This document shows, in pieces, positions 9,601 through 17,221 of a stretch of 64,000 nt of DNA (position 1 is its first letter; every line of letters starts with the position of its first letter). Under the pieces are notes generated by a model. That model had not been told where the DNA came from. It searched no databases and worked only from the letters and a program-made list of their open reading frames with translations. The translations under genes and the position numbers were made by a program. The stretch is from Promicromonospora sukumoe (GTDB lineage Bacteria; Actinomycetota; Actinomycetes; Actinomycetales; Cellulomonadaceae), in the NCBI RefSeq assembly GCF_014137995.1, contig NZ_JACGWV010000001.1, forward strand, positions 3,472,001 through 3,536,000, written 5' to 3'.

Positions 9601-10299
9601 GACCGCGCGCAGCAGCTCCGCGCGGACCGACTCGGCGGGGACGCCGGTGCCCGGGGTGAGGCCGAGGATCAGCTCGAGCAGCACGGGGTGCCGGACCAGC
9701 TCGTCGCCGAGCGCCGACGACGAGCCGAGCACGCGCAGCAGCCGGTCGCGGGCGGTCGGGCGGGGCGCCTCGTCGTCCTCGGACCCGCCGTTGTCGGAGG
9801 CTCCGTTGGCTGGGTTTCCGGTCCCGTTCCCCGAGCCGTTCCTCGACCCGTTCCCCGAGCCGTTGCCAGACCCGCTCCCGGAGCCGTTGCCCGACGTCGG
9901 GCGGTCGGCACCAGAACGGTCGGCGGAGCTGCCGACCCCGGCACGGTCCGCGGACCGGTCAGCAGCAGCCCGGTCGGCGGCGGCGTCGTCGGGCCCGAAC
10001 GCGAGGACCGGGCGCAGCCTGTCCGGTGCGGCCGCCGCGAGGCGGACGAGCTGGAGCAGGGCGAGGTCGGGGTCGGCGACGGCGGCGAGCGACCGCAGGA
10101 GCGCCACGGCCGCGGGCTCCAGCACGACGGCGCCACGGTCGGGACCGGCGGTGCGGCCCGCCCCGCCGTTGCCCTGGGGGCTGCTGTCCAGGACGGCGAC
10201 CAGGTCGGGGTCCCGCCAGAGCGAGGCGGACCGGGTGAGGTCGGCGAAACCGGCCCGGATCAGGTGGGTCGTCAGGGTCTCGGGTCGGCGGCTCTGCAC
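6616..10299 (-). CDS. glnE: bifunctional glutamine synthetase adenylyltransferase/deadenylase
   Basis: GlnE attaches or removes AMP on a tyrosine of type I glutamine synthetase in response to nitrogen state. The two tandem nucleotidyltransferase domains are visible: an N-terminal one with GKTGGRELNYISDVDVIYV and a C-terminal one with GGQEIGYGSDADIMFVYE, each followed by a helical GlnE/GlnD-like domain. At 1227 residues it is longer than the usual roughly 1000. Low-complexity inserts explain the excess: Gly/Ser/Asn and Gly/Thr/Pro stretches in the N-terminal third, and an Ala/Gly/Asp stretch near the C-terminal linker. The start is GTG at 10297-10299. It lies directly downstream of glnA2, as in mycobacteria. 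Confidence 0.96.
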   Translation of the reverse strand: MQSRRPETLTTHLIRAGFADLTRSASLWRDPDLVAVLDSSPQGNGGAGRTAGPDRGAVVLEPAAVALLRSLAAVADPDLALLQLVRLAAAAPDRLRPVLAFGPDDAAADRAAADRSADRAGVGSSADRSGADRPTSGNGSGSGSGNGSGNGSRNGSGNGTGNPANGASDNGGSEDDEAPRPTARDRLLRVLGSSSALGDELVRHPVLLELILGLTPGTGVPAESVRAELLRAVDADPGSAEPVAGTQASADPSGAAPGGTAPGGTGPGGTAPGSTALGSTTLGGTSPVGGASPSYTDRLRRAYRARLLRIAATDVTAPDPRAVLPAVAAALADLAAAALEGALAVARSEEEDHAAGVRLAVLGMGKTGGRELNYISDVDVIYVAEPGVLSDGAPACDEDHALRVATRLAGRLAQVCSGASAEPALWQVDAALRPEGKQGPLVRTLASHVAYYERWAVTWEFQALLKARPVAGDLGLGEAYTAAVGPLVWQAVERPNFVEDARAMRKRVEDNVPVAEADRQIKLGKGGLRDVEFTVQLLQLVHGRADEDIRSRTTLDALAALSRGGYVGREHARRMGECYRFLRALEHRVQLFRLRRTHLMPTAEAELRRLARGLGYGGADDLVKTWRSVRREVRDLHEAVYYRPLLPATALLSTGEASLAPRAAMARFAAIGYRDPAGAMRHVQALTDGVSRRAAIQRQLLPVLLGWFAEGADPDEGLLAFRKLSDTLGSTHWYLRLLRDSAEAASRLAQVLSSSRYLADAIGKSPESVRWLAQTESLAPRGARRLAAEADALLGRAQEVDNATIALRALRRRELARTGVAEVLGELGPVDAAKAISDAADVVLAGGLRIAEHEARAERKVARGDEPARLLIVAMGRLGGQEIGYGSDADIMFVYEAVGGAGDKEANDYALTVAKGMRRILTAVGPEPGLPVDADLRPEGRNGPLVRSFESYVKYYGRWSSPWEAQALLRARALSGTLSVVAAGGPDEGAVAASLADGGGAGGAASAGGAGAPGAGVAADGTDAGADAVGADAVGSELDLGPGAEGGRSLGARFTELIDPLRYPEGGPDAAVLREVRRIKARVESERLPRGADPARHLKLGRGGVSDVEWTVQLLQLQHAFEVPGLRTTGTVAALTAANEAGLLTDDDAEVLHEAWVLASRLRSAIVLWSGRTTGAGIDMLPHDSHALTGIARLLGDVGTGPELEELYLRVARRARAVMERVFYGAE

Positions 10300-10418
10300 A
10301 CCCCGACCCTACGTCGCGGGCCGGGCACGGAGCACCCCCTGAACGCGCGTCGGCCGAGCCGGCCGGGACCAGGGTCTCGACAGGCTCGACCAGCGACGCG
10401 CGCCCGGCCCTGCGAACG

Positions 10419-11753
10419 TCAGAGCTGCAGGAACCGCTTGAGCTCGAACGGCGTCACCTGGGCGCTGTACGCCTCCCACTCCTCGCGCTTGTTGCGCAGG
10501 AAGTAGTCGAAGACGTGCTCGCCGAGAGTCTCGGCCACGAGCTCGGACTTCTCCATGAACTGGATGGCCTCGTCGAGGTCGCGCGGCAGCGGCGCGATGC
10601 CCAGCGCGCGGCGCTCGGCGGGCGTCAGCTCCCAGACGTCGTCCTCGGTGTGGTCCAGGAGGTCGTAGCCCTCCTCGATGCCCTTGAGGCCGGCCGCGAG
10701 GATCACGGCGAACGCGAGGTACGGGTTGGCGGCGGAGTCCAGCGCGCGGTACTCGATGCGCGCGGAGTTGCCCTTGCCCGGCTTGTACATCGGCACGCGG
10801 ACCAGCGCGGAGCGGTTGTTGTGGCCCCAGCTCACGTAGCTCGGGGCCTCCTGCCCGCCCCAGAGCCGCTTGTAGCTGTTGACGTACTGGTTGGTGACGG
10901 CGGTGATCTCACCCGCGTGCACCATCAGGCCGGCGATGAACTGGCGCGCCGTCTTGGACAGCTCGAACTGGGCGCCGGGCTCGTAGAACGCGTTGCGGTC
11001 GTCCTCGAACAGCGAGACGTGCGTGTGCATGCCGGAGCCGGGCTGGTCGGCCAGCGGCTTGGGCATGAAGGAGGCGAACACGCCCTGCTCGAGCGCCACC
11101 TCCTTGACCACGGTGCGGAACGTCATGAGGTTGTCCGCGGTGGTCAGCGCGTCGGCGTACCGCAGGTCGATCTCGTTCTGGCCGGGGCCGGCCTCGTGGT
11201 GCGAGAACTCGACCGAGATGCCCATGGACTCCAGCATCGTGATCGCGGCGCGGCGGAAGTCGTGTGTCGATCCCCGGGCCAGGTGGTCGAAGTACCCGCC
11301 CTGGTCCACCGGCTCCAGCTTCGGGTCCGACTTGGTGAGCTGGTTGAACAGGTAGAACTCGACCTCGGGGTGCGTGTAGAACGTGAACCCGCGGTCGCTC
11401 GCCTTGGCGAGGGTGCGCTTGAGCACGTTGCGCGAGTCCGCGAGCGACGGCTCCCCGTCCGGCGTCAGGATGTCGCAGAACATGCGGCCCGTACCGTGCC
11501 GCTCGCCGCGCCACGGGAGCACCTGGAAGGTGGTCGGGTCCGGCTTCGCGACCATGTCGGCCTCGAAGACCCGGGTGAGACCTTCGATGGCGCTGCCGTC
11601 GAAGCCGATGCCCTCGCTGAACGCCGACTCGAGCTCGGCGGGTGCCACAGCTACCGACTTCAGCACGCCGAGAACATCGGTGAACCAAAGCCGGATGAAG
11701 CGGATGTCGCGCTCCTCGACCGTGCGGAGCACGAACTCCTGCTGCCTGTCCAT
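10419..11753 (-). CDS. glnA2: type I glutamine synthetase, GlnA2 type
   Basis: A 444-residue glutamine synthetase that forms glutamine from glutamate, ammonia and ATP. Family signatures include GIGFDGSAIEG, the metal-binding HPEVEFYLF and the ATP-binding HHEAGPGQNEID region. The N-terminus MDRQQEFVLRTVEERDIRF matches the actinobacterial GlnA2 form, so the ATG five codons inside the longest frame is used as start. Its gene order with glnE is the same as glnA2-glnE in Mycobacterium. GlnA2 proteins are usually not the adenylylated GlnA1 type, so GlnE probably acts on a GlnA elsewhere. Confidence 0.95.
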   Translation of the reverse strand: MDRQQEFVLRTVEERDIRFIRLWFTDVLGVLKSVAVAPAELESAFSEGIGFDGSAIEGLTRVFEADMVAKPDPTTFQVLPWRGERHGTGRMFCDILTPDGEPSLADSRNVLKRTLAKASDRGFTFYTHPEVEFYLFNQLTKSDPKLEPVDQGGYFDHLARGSTHDFRRAAITMLESMGISVEFSHHEAGPGQNEIDLRYADALTTADNLMTFRTVVKEVALEQGVFASFMPKPLADQPGSGMHTHVSLFEDDRNAFYEPGAQFELSKTARQFIAGLMVHAGEITAVTNQYVNSYKRLWGGQEAPSYVSWGHNNRSALVRVPMYKPGKGNSARIEYRALDSAANPYLAFAVILAAGLKGIEEGYDLLDHTEDDVWELTPAERRALGIAPLPRDLDEAIQFMEKSELVAETLGEHVFDYFLRNKREEWEAYSAQVTPFELKRFLQL

Positions 11754-11857
11754 GGGCCCATCTTGCACTAAACCTGTTACAGGTGCGTGTACCGAGCATG
11801 GACGACCGGTCGTAGGCTTTCCAGCGGCACCGAGGCCGTTCGAACCACAGGAGGACC

Positions 11858-12688
11858 ATGTCCGCCCACACCTCGCCCACTCAGGGTCCCAAGAGGGTCC
11901 GCGTGCATCACCTGGCCGAGGCCAAGGCCAAGGGTGAGAAGCTCGCCATGCTCACCGCGTACGACGCGGTGACCGCCGCGATCTTCGACGCGGCCGGGAT
12001 GGACATCCTGCTCGTGGGCGACTCCATCGGGAACGTCATGCACGGCCACACGAGCACGATCCCCGTGACCGTCGACGACATGATCCCCGCCGCCCGCGCC
12101 GTCGCGCGGGCCACGAAGCGCGCCTTCGTCGTGATCGACCTCCCGTTCGGCTCCTACGAGGCCGGGCCGCAGCAGGCCCTGGAGACGTCGGTGCGGATCT
12201 TCAAGGAGACGGGCGCCGACGCCGTCAAGCTGGAGGGCGGCGTCCGCTCCGCCCCGCAGATCCGGGCGCTCACCGACGCGGGCATCCCCGTCGTCGCGCA
12301 CCTCGGCTACACGCCGCAGTCGGAGAACCTGCTGGGCGGGCCGCGCGTGCAGGGCCGGGGCGACGACGCCGTCGAGCGGCTGGCCGACGACGCGAAGGCG
12401 GTCGAGGAGGCCGGCGCCGTCGCCGTCGTGCTGGAGATGGTGCCCACCGACGTCGCCGCGCGGATCACCGAGATCGTGCGCATCCCGACCATCGGCATCG
12501 GCGCAGGGCCGCACTGCGACGGCCAGGTCCTGGTGTGGACGGACATGGCCGGGATGACCGACTGGTCGCCGCGGTTCGCTCGGCGGTACGCCGAGCTCGG
12601 CGCGGCGCTGCAGCAGGCCGCGGAGGACTACGTCTCCGAGGTCAAGGACGCGTCGTTCCCGGACGCGGAGCACTCGTTCGAGAAGTGA
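11858..12688 (+). CDS. panB: 3-methyl-2-oxobutanoate hydroxymethyltransferase
   Basis: PanB makes ketopantoate from 2-oxoisovalerate and methylenetetrahydrofolate, the first committed step of pantothenate and CoA synthesis. The 276 residues carry the family motifs MLTAYD near the start, VGDSIGNVMHGH, DLPFGSYE and VKLEGG, plus the catalytic HLGYTPQ region, and match the usual length (about 265-280). The ATG is preceded by AGGAGG six bases away. No other pan gene is adjacent. It is divergent from glnA2 and convergent with a small gene beyond a 46-bp palindrome. Confidence 0.96.
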   Translation: MSAHTSPTQGPKRVRVHHLAEAKAKGEKLAMLTAYDAVTAAIFDAAGMDILLVGDSIGNVMHGHTSTIPVTVDDMIPAARAVARATKRAFVVIDLPFGSYEAGPQQALETSVRIFKETGADAVKLEGGVRSAPQIRALTDAGIPVVAHLGYTPQSENLLGGPRVQGRGDDAVERLADDAKAVEEAGAVAVVLEMVPTDVAARITEIVRIPTIGIGAGPHCDGQVLVWTDMAGMTDWSPRFARRYAELGAALQQAAEDYVSEVKDASFPDAEHSFEK

Positions 12689-12693
12689 TCGCG

Positions 12694-12739
12694 CGTGTCA
12701 GACGTACAGGTCACCCGGGTGATCTGTACGTCTGACACG
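12694..12739. repeat. 46-bp palindrome (family B)
   Basis: Two 23-bp arms meet without a loop at CCCGGG and match at 22 of 23 positions. The element starts six bases past the panB stop and lies between two convergent genes, as expected for a bidirectional terminator. A close relative occurs at 40638-40685, sharing GTGTCAGACG and CAGGTCACCC. Confidence 0.8.
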
Positions 12740-12765
12740 TGGTGCCGCGCCTGGGGCGGGCGGGA

Positions 12766-12951
12766 CTACTTGTTGCGCCAGTCCTCGTCGTCCTTGTCCC
12801 AGGACTCGTTGCGTGACTTGGCGCTCTGCAGCGCGGCCTCGGCCTCTGCGCGGGTGCCGTACGGGCCCATCAGGTGCGACCAGGACGAACGGCGTCCCAC
12901 CTCGACCGCGCCGGTCTCGGTGTTGTACCAGTACTGCTCCTCGTTGCTCAT
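12766..12951 (-). CDS. small conserved SPOR-like protein
   Basis: A 61-residue hydrophilic protein. It has a WYNTETGAVE start region, followed by GPYGTRAEAEAALQSAKSRN, a pattern seen in short actinobacterial proteins annotated as SPOR-domain-like. It has no signal peptide. Its ATG lies only 14 bases from the ATG of the divergent ppgK gene, so the two share a very compact promoter region. Length and composition fit a real small gene. Confidence 0.75.
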   Translation of the reverse strand: MSNEEQYWYNTETGAVEVGRRSSWSHLMGPYGTRAEAEAALQSAKSRNESWDKDDEDWRNK

Positions 12952-12965
12952 GAGACGATCCTGAC

Positions 12966-13712
12966 ATGAGCGACCTGGCGTTCGGCATAGACATCGGAGG
13001 TTCGGGGATCAAGGGTGCGCCCGTCGATCTCGTGGCGGGCGACTACGCGGAGAAGCGCACCCGCATCCCGACCCCGCAACCGTCCACCCCGCAGGCGGTG
13101 GCGGACGTGCTCGCGGAGCTCGTCGACGGCTACCACCTGCCCGACGACGTCCCGATCGGCGTCGCCTTCCCCGCCCCGATGCAGCACGGCGTCGTGCGGT
13201 CGATGGCGAACCTCGACCAGTCCTGGACCGGCGTCGACCTGCCCGCGCTGGTGCAGCGCACCACGGGCCGCCACGTCGTCGCGGTGAACGACGCCGACGC
13301 CGCGGGCGTGGGCGAGGTGCGCTACGGCGCCGCCCGGGACACGGAGGGCGTGGTGCTCGTGGCGACGCTCGGCACGGGGATCGGGTCGGCGCTCGTGATC
13401 GACGGCGTGCTGGTGCCCAACACCGAGCTGGGCCACCTGGAGATCGACGGGTTCGACGCCGAGTCGCGCGCGGCCGACTCCGCGCGGGAGCGCGAGGACC
13501 TGTCCTGGGAGGAGTGGGCGGAGCGCCTGCAGCGCTACTTCGGCGTGGTCGAGGACCTGCTCTCCCCCGACCTCATCGTCGTGGGCGGCGGCGTGAGCAA
13601 GCACCACGAGAAGTACCTGCCCCACCTGCACCTGCGGGCACCGATCGTCCCGGCGCAGCTCCGCAACGCGGCCGGCATCGTGGGCGCCGCGGCCCTGGCC
13701 GCGGGGCGCTGA
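12966..13712 (+). CDS. ppgK: polyphosphate glucokinase
   Basis: PpgK phosphorylates glucose using polyphosphate or ATP and is typical of actinobacteria. The 248 residues belong to the ROK/ASKHA fold. The phosphate-binding [16 protein letters not shown] is near the N-terminus, [10 protein letters not shown] carries the likely catalytic Asp, and [14 protein letters not shown] with LGHLEIDG form the family core. The length is normal. The start ATG is only 14 bases from the divergent small gene, with no ribosome-binding site visible between them, so a leaderless transcript is likely. Confidence 0.95.
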   Translation: MSDLAFGIDIGGSGIKGAPVDLVAGDYAEKRTRIPTPQPSTPQAVADVLAELVDGYHLPDDVPIGVAFPAPMQHGVVRSMANLDQSWTGVDLPALVQRTTGRHVVAVNDADAAGVGEVRYGAARDTEGVVLVATLGTGIGSALVIDGVLVPNTELGHLEIDGFDAESRAADSAREREDLSWEEWAERLQRYFGVVEDLLSPDLIVVGGGVSKHHEKYLPHLHLRAPIVPAQLRNAAGIVGAAALAAGR

Positions 13713-13803
13713 ACCGCAGGGCACACGCCCGGCACGCACTCAGAGCACGCGTGCAACGCACGCTAACGTCGCGTCCGGCCTCCGGGCCGGGCGCTGCCGC
13801 GGG

Positions 13804-14172
13804 TCAGGCCTCGCGTGCCGCGCCGCGGTGGGCGGGCTGCGCGAAGAGCGCGTCGACCCCGAGCATCTCGATGACGTTCCGGACCACCGGGGGTGGCTCC
13901 GGAAGGCTGACGGTCAGGCCCTCCTGCGTTCCATAGGTATACATCTGCATGAGGAACGCGACGCCGGTCGAGTCCATGAACGTGACCTTGGACGTGTCGA
14001 TGACGACCGCCTTGGCCCGCTCAAGGGCGTTGGCTATGGCAGCACTCGACTCACCGCGCAAAGAGACATCGATCTCTCCCCACATGCTCACGACGCTCGT
14101 GCGGGCCTGTTCTTCGAACATGATCCCGCCCGTGCGCCCCCTGTTGTCGAACTCGGTGTTGCTCACTTGCAT
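13804..14172 (-). CDS. STAS-domain anti-sigma factor antagonist
   Basis: A 122-residue single STAS domain of the SpoIIAA/RsbV type. It contains WGEIDVSLRGESSAAI, then VVIDTSKVTFMDSTGVAFLM, whose DST segment holds the usual phosphorylatable Ser, and a C-terminal FAQPAH. Such proteins bind anti-sigma kinases when dephosphorylated and free a sigma factor. No kinase gene is adjacent, so the partner is elsewhere. An AT-rich 268-base region lies upstream. Confidence 0.9.
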   Translation of the reverse strand: MQVSNTEFDNRGRTGGIMFEEQARTSVVSMWGEIDVSLRGESSAAIANALERAKAVVIDTSKVTFMDSTGVAFLMQMYTYGTQEGLTVSLPEPPPVVRNVIEMLGVDALFAQPAHRGAAREA

Positions 14173-14440
14173 CGCCCCTGTTCATTGCTCCCCGACACGG
14201 CCGCCGGAACGGGTCGCCCGACCCCCCGGGCAACTCTGGGAGATTGCAACGCCTTCGTCGCGATCACGGGCAGCCTACATCCGTGAAGATCGCAAGTGGA
14301 ACAGCCTGCAAGGGTTACATTTCGAAGTGCCCACTGGTATACACCCGTATTTCTCAGGTCAAACCAGCACAACACTCCCGGTCAGATCGGACAAATAGAT
14401 ACCGAGTTGGACATACGTCCAAGAAAAAAATTCACCAGAA
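14173..14440. promoter_or_regulatory. AT-rich intergenic region upstream of the STAS gene
   Basis: This stretch is the most AT-rich part of the window, with an A-run at 14421-14431 and TTAATTC nearby. It lies between the start of the STAS gene and the stop of the DUF3467 gene, both on the minus strand. It probably holds the STAS gene promoter; I cannot assign -35 and -10 boxes with confidence and see no structured RNA in it. Confidence 0.4.
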
Positions 14441-14797
14441 TTAATTCTCCGGCGTTCGATTCGGCCCATCCGGGCCTTCTGCTGCGCCGGGATTGCGGAC
14501 GTTCGGTGCGCTTTCCTTCTCCCATGCATCGAGCTGCATGGTGAGTGCCTTCGCGAGCTCGAACACCTGCTGCGGAGGAATGCGCACGCGCGAGACCACA
14601 CGCCCCGGAACGGTGATGGAAGTAACTTCACCCGACTCCGGGTCGGTCGCCGGGCTCGGCGGCTGCTTCACGGCGATGAAGTCCAGGATGAACGACGTCG
14701 GTGTGTGCCATACGGAGGCGAAGTCGGCCGGTACGCCGGTCTCCATCTCGTCGGGTACGTCGATCTGGAACTCCTGGGGCAGCTCGTCGGACGACAC
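14441..14797 (-). CDS. DUF3467 family protein
   Basis: A 118-residue soluble protein of the DUF3467 type: FASVWHTPTSFILDFIAV followed by VVSRVRIPPQQVFELAKAL. The family is widespread and lacks a proven function. The GTG at 14795-14797 is chosen because GAGGAG lies a few bases upstream; a longer start is possible but lacks such a site. It is divergent from the HelD/HelR-like helicase, with about 140 bases between starts. Confidence 0.85.
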   Translation of the reverse strand: MSSDELPQEFQIDVPDEMETGVPADFASVWHTPTSFILDFIAVKQPPSPATDPESGEVTSITVPGRVVSRVRIPPQQVFELAKALTMQLDAWEKESAPNVRNPGAAEGPDGPNRTPEN

Positions 14798-14937
14798 TGG
14801 TGCTCCTCGATAGGCCGGGCGGTGCACCCGACCGTACCGTGGGGCAGGTTGGCGCGACAGTGGAAACGGACTCGAAGGACATATGGTTCCTGATCAGCGC
14901 GCCAGCACACCCCATCCCGAAACCTGGAGGTCCTCCC

Positions 14938-17082
14938 ATGCCCGCCGACGTGTCCGAGCTCGCCGCGGAGCGGGAGTTTCTTGCCGAGGCCCGGTCACAG
15001 CTCGGCCGCATGCGCGACCGGGTCGCCGCGCTCGACGGCAGCTACGCGGGCAACTGGGTGAGCGCGGAGGTCCTGGAGGCCACGCTCGCGCGCCGGATGG
15101 AACAGCTCACCGACGACCCGGAGATCCCGCTCTTCTTCGGCCGCATCGACCTGCTCGCGGGTGAGACCTTCCACATCGGACGCCGGCACGTCTCCGACCC
15201 GGACGGTGAGCCGATGGTCGTGGACTGGCGTGCCCCGGTCAGCACGCCGTTCTACCGGGCCACGGCCAAGGAGCCCATGGGCATCGGCGCCCGGCGCCGG
15301 TACGGATTCGCCCGCGGCCACCTGACGGCGTTCGAGGACGAGTCCCTGACCCGCGGGAACCCGGCGGACGGCGGCGTGGACGACGACGGCGCCACGCACT
15401 CCGAGATCCTCGAGGCCGAGATCGAGCGGCCGCGCTCCGGCCCGATGCGCGACATCGTCGCGACCATCCAGCCCGAGCAGGACGTCATCGTCCGCATGCC
15501 GCTGGAGCGCACGCTCGTGGTGCAGGGCGCCCCCGGCACCGGCAAGACGGCCGTGGGCCTGCACCGCGCCGCATACCTCCTGTACGCGCACCGGGAGCAG
15601 CTCACGCGCCGCGGCGTGCTCGTCGTCGGGCCGAACAAGAGCTTCCTGCGGTACATCCGCGACGTGCTGCCCGCCCTGGGCGAGATCCACGCCCGCCAGG
15701 CGACCATCGAGGAGATCGTCGGCGACCACGCCCCGGTCCGCGCCGCCGAGGGCGCCGACGTCGCGACGCTGAAGGGTGACGGGCGGATGGCGGAGGTGCT
15801 GCGCCGCGCCGTCTGGTCGCACGTCGGAACCCCGGAGGAGACGCTGGTGCTGCCGCGCGGCTCGTTCCGCTGGCGGGTCCCGGCGTACGAGGCGCGCGAG
15901 GCCGTCGAGCAGGTCCGGGCGCGCGACGTGCGCTACTCGCTGGGCGCGGCGCAGCTGCGGCACGCGCTGGCGCACCGGGTGCTCGTGCAGATCGAGGAGA
16001 CCGGCGACGCGCTCGACGACAAGGCCTGGGACGTGCTGGCGCGCACCAAGCCGGTGCGGGACTACGCGGCGGCCGTCTGGCCCGCGGTCGACCCGCGCAG
16101 GCTGCTGTTCCGCCTGTTCTCCGACGCGGAGTTCCTGGCCGAGCACGCCGACGGTCTCCTGTCCGACGCCGAGCAGGCCCTCCTGGTCTGGGCGCGCCCG
16201 CCGCGCACGGCGGGCTCGGCCCGCTGGACGACGGCGGACCTCGTGCTGCTCGACGAGGTCACCGACCTGCTGGACCGGACCGAGTCGGTGGCGCACATCG
16301 TCGTCGACGAGGCGCAGGACCTGTCAGCGATGATGCTGCGCTCCCTGGGCCGCCGCGCCGCGACCGGCTCGCTCACCGTGCTCGGCGACCTGGCCCAGGC
16401 CACCACGCCGTGGGCGTCCCGGGACTGGGCGGACGTGCTGGGCCACCTGGCCCAGCCTGACGGGCACGTGGAACAGCTCACGGCCGGGTTCCGCGTACCC
16501 GCCGACGTGATCGAGCTCGCGGCCCGGCTCCTGCCGAGCATCGCGCCCGGGCTGGAGCCGCCGACGGCGGTCCGGCGCACCCGCGGCCGGCTCAGGTTCA
16601 CCACGGCGCCGCTCGACGACCTGCTGGTCGAGGTCGGCATCGCGGACCTGGAGGGCTCGGTCGGGCTGATCGTGCCCGACGCCGACGTGCCGCACGTCCG
16701 CGAGGCGCTGGGCGCCGTCGGGCTCACGTTCGCCGTCGTCGGCGAGCAGGAGGACGCCGGACCGGGCGCTGCGGCCGCGGAGGCGGAGGCGGGGCCGGAC
16801 GGCGACGCCCTCGACCCCGCCGGCCTCGACCCCTCGGAGTTCGAGTCCCACCTCGACCTCGTACCCGCCTCGCTGGCGAAGGGCCTGGAGTTCGACCACG
16901 TGGTGCTGCTCGACCCGGCCGCGATCGTCGCGGCCGAGCCGAACCACGCGACCGGCCTGCGCCGCCTCTACGTCTGCCTCACGCGAGCGGTCACGTCGCT
17001 TGTCGTGCGGCACGACGACGACCTGCCGCCGGAGCTCGGCCTCGACGCGCGCGCCGGGGAGCCGGCCGGCGTCGTCGGCTGA
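14938..17082 (+). CDS. HelD/HelR-like RNA polymerase recycling ATPase
   Basis: A 714-residue UvrD/Rep-like superfamily 1 ATPase. Walker A GAPGTGKT is at 197-204, and IVVDEAQDLSAMML supplies the Walker B/DEAQD motif. C-terminal helicase motifs include RRLYVCLTRAV. A long N-terminal coiled region starting ELAAEREFLAEARSQLGRMRDRV is typical of HelD proteins, which pull stalled RNA polymerase off DNA. Actinobacterial relatives (HelR) can also displace rifamycins. The ATG is preceded by GGAGG at 14930. I see no clear copy of the rifamycin-associated element upstream, so the link to rifamycin is open. Confidence 0.88.
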   Translation: MPADVSELAAEREFLAEARSQLGRMRDRVAALDGSYAGNWVSAEVLEATLARRMEQLTDDPEIPLFFGRIDLLAGETFHIGRRHVSDPDGEPMVVDWRAPVSTPFYRATAKEPMGIGARRRYGFARGHLTAFEDESLTRGNPADGGVDDDGATHSEILEAEIERPRSGPMRDIVATIQPEQDVIVRMPLERTLVVQGAPGTGKTAVGLHRAAYLLYAHREQLTRRGVLVVGPNKSFLRYIRDVLPALGEIHARQATIEEIVGDHAPVRAAEGADVATLKGDGRMAEVLRRAVWSHVGTPEETLVLPRGSFRWRVPAYEAREAVEQVRARDVRYSLGAAQLRHALAHRVLVQIEETGDALDDKAWDVLARTKPVRDYAAAVWPAVDPRRLLFRLFSDAEFLAEHADGLLSDAEQALLVWARPPRTAGSARWTTADLVLLDEVTDLLDRTESVAHIVVDEAQDLSAMMLRSLGRRAATGSLTVLGDLAQATTPWASRDWADVLGHLAQPDGHVEQLTAGFRVPADVIELAARLLPSIAPGLEPPTAVRRTRGRLRFTTAPLDDLLVEVGIADLEGSVGLIVPDADVPHVREALGAVGLTFAVVGEQEDAGPGAAAAEAEAGPDGDALDPAGLDPSEFESHLDLVPASLAKGLEFDHVVLLDPAAIVAAEPNHATGLRRLYVCLTRAVTSLVVRHDDDLPPELGLDARAGEPAGVVG

Positions 17083-17221
17083 GAGGTTCTGCCCCGGCCT
17101 GCTCCCGTCTGCTCCTGCCCCGCTCCTCGCTGGTGTGTCGCGCGTCACACTGGCCCGATGTCACGTCCGGGTGGCCTGCCTCCATCCACCAGTCATCAGC
17201 ATCGAACGAAGGAGCAGGACG

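Noticed and set aside
6352..10506. Long plus-strand reading frame of about 1380 codons
   Set aside because: It is the antisense shadow of glnE, a GC-codon effect; the glnE frame has all catalytic motifs.
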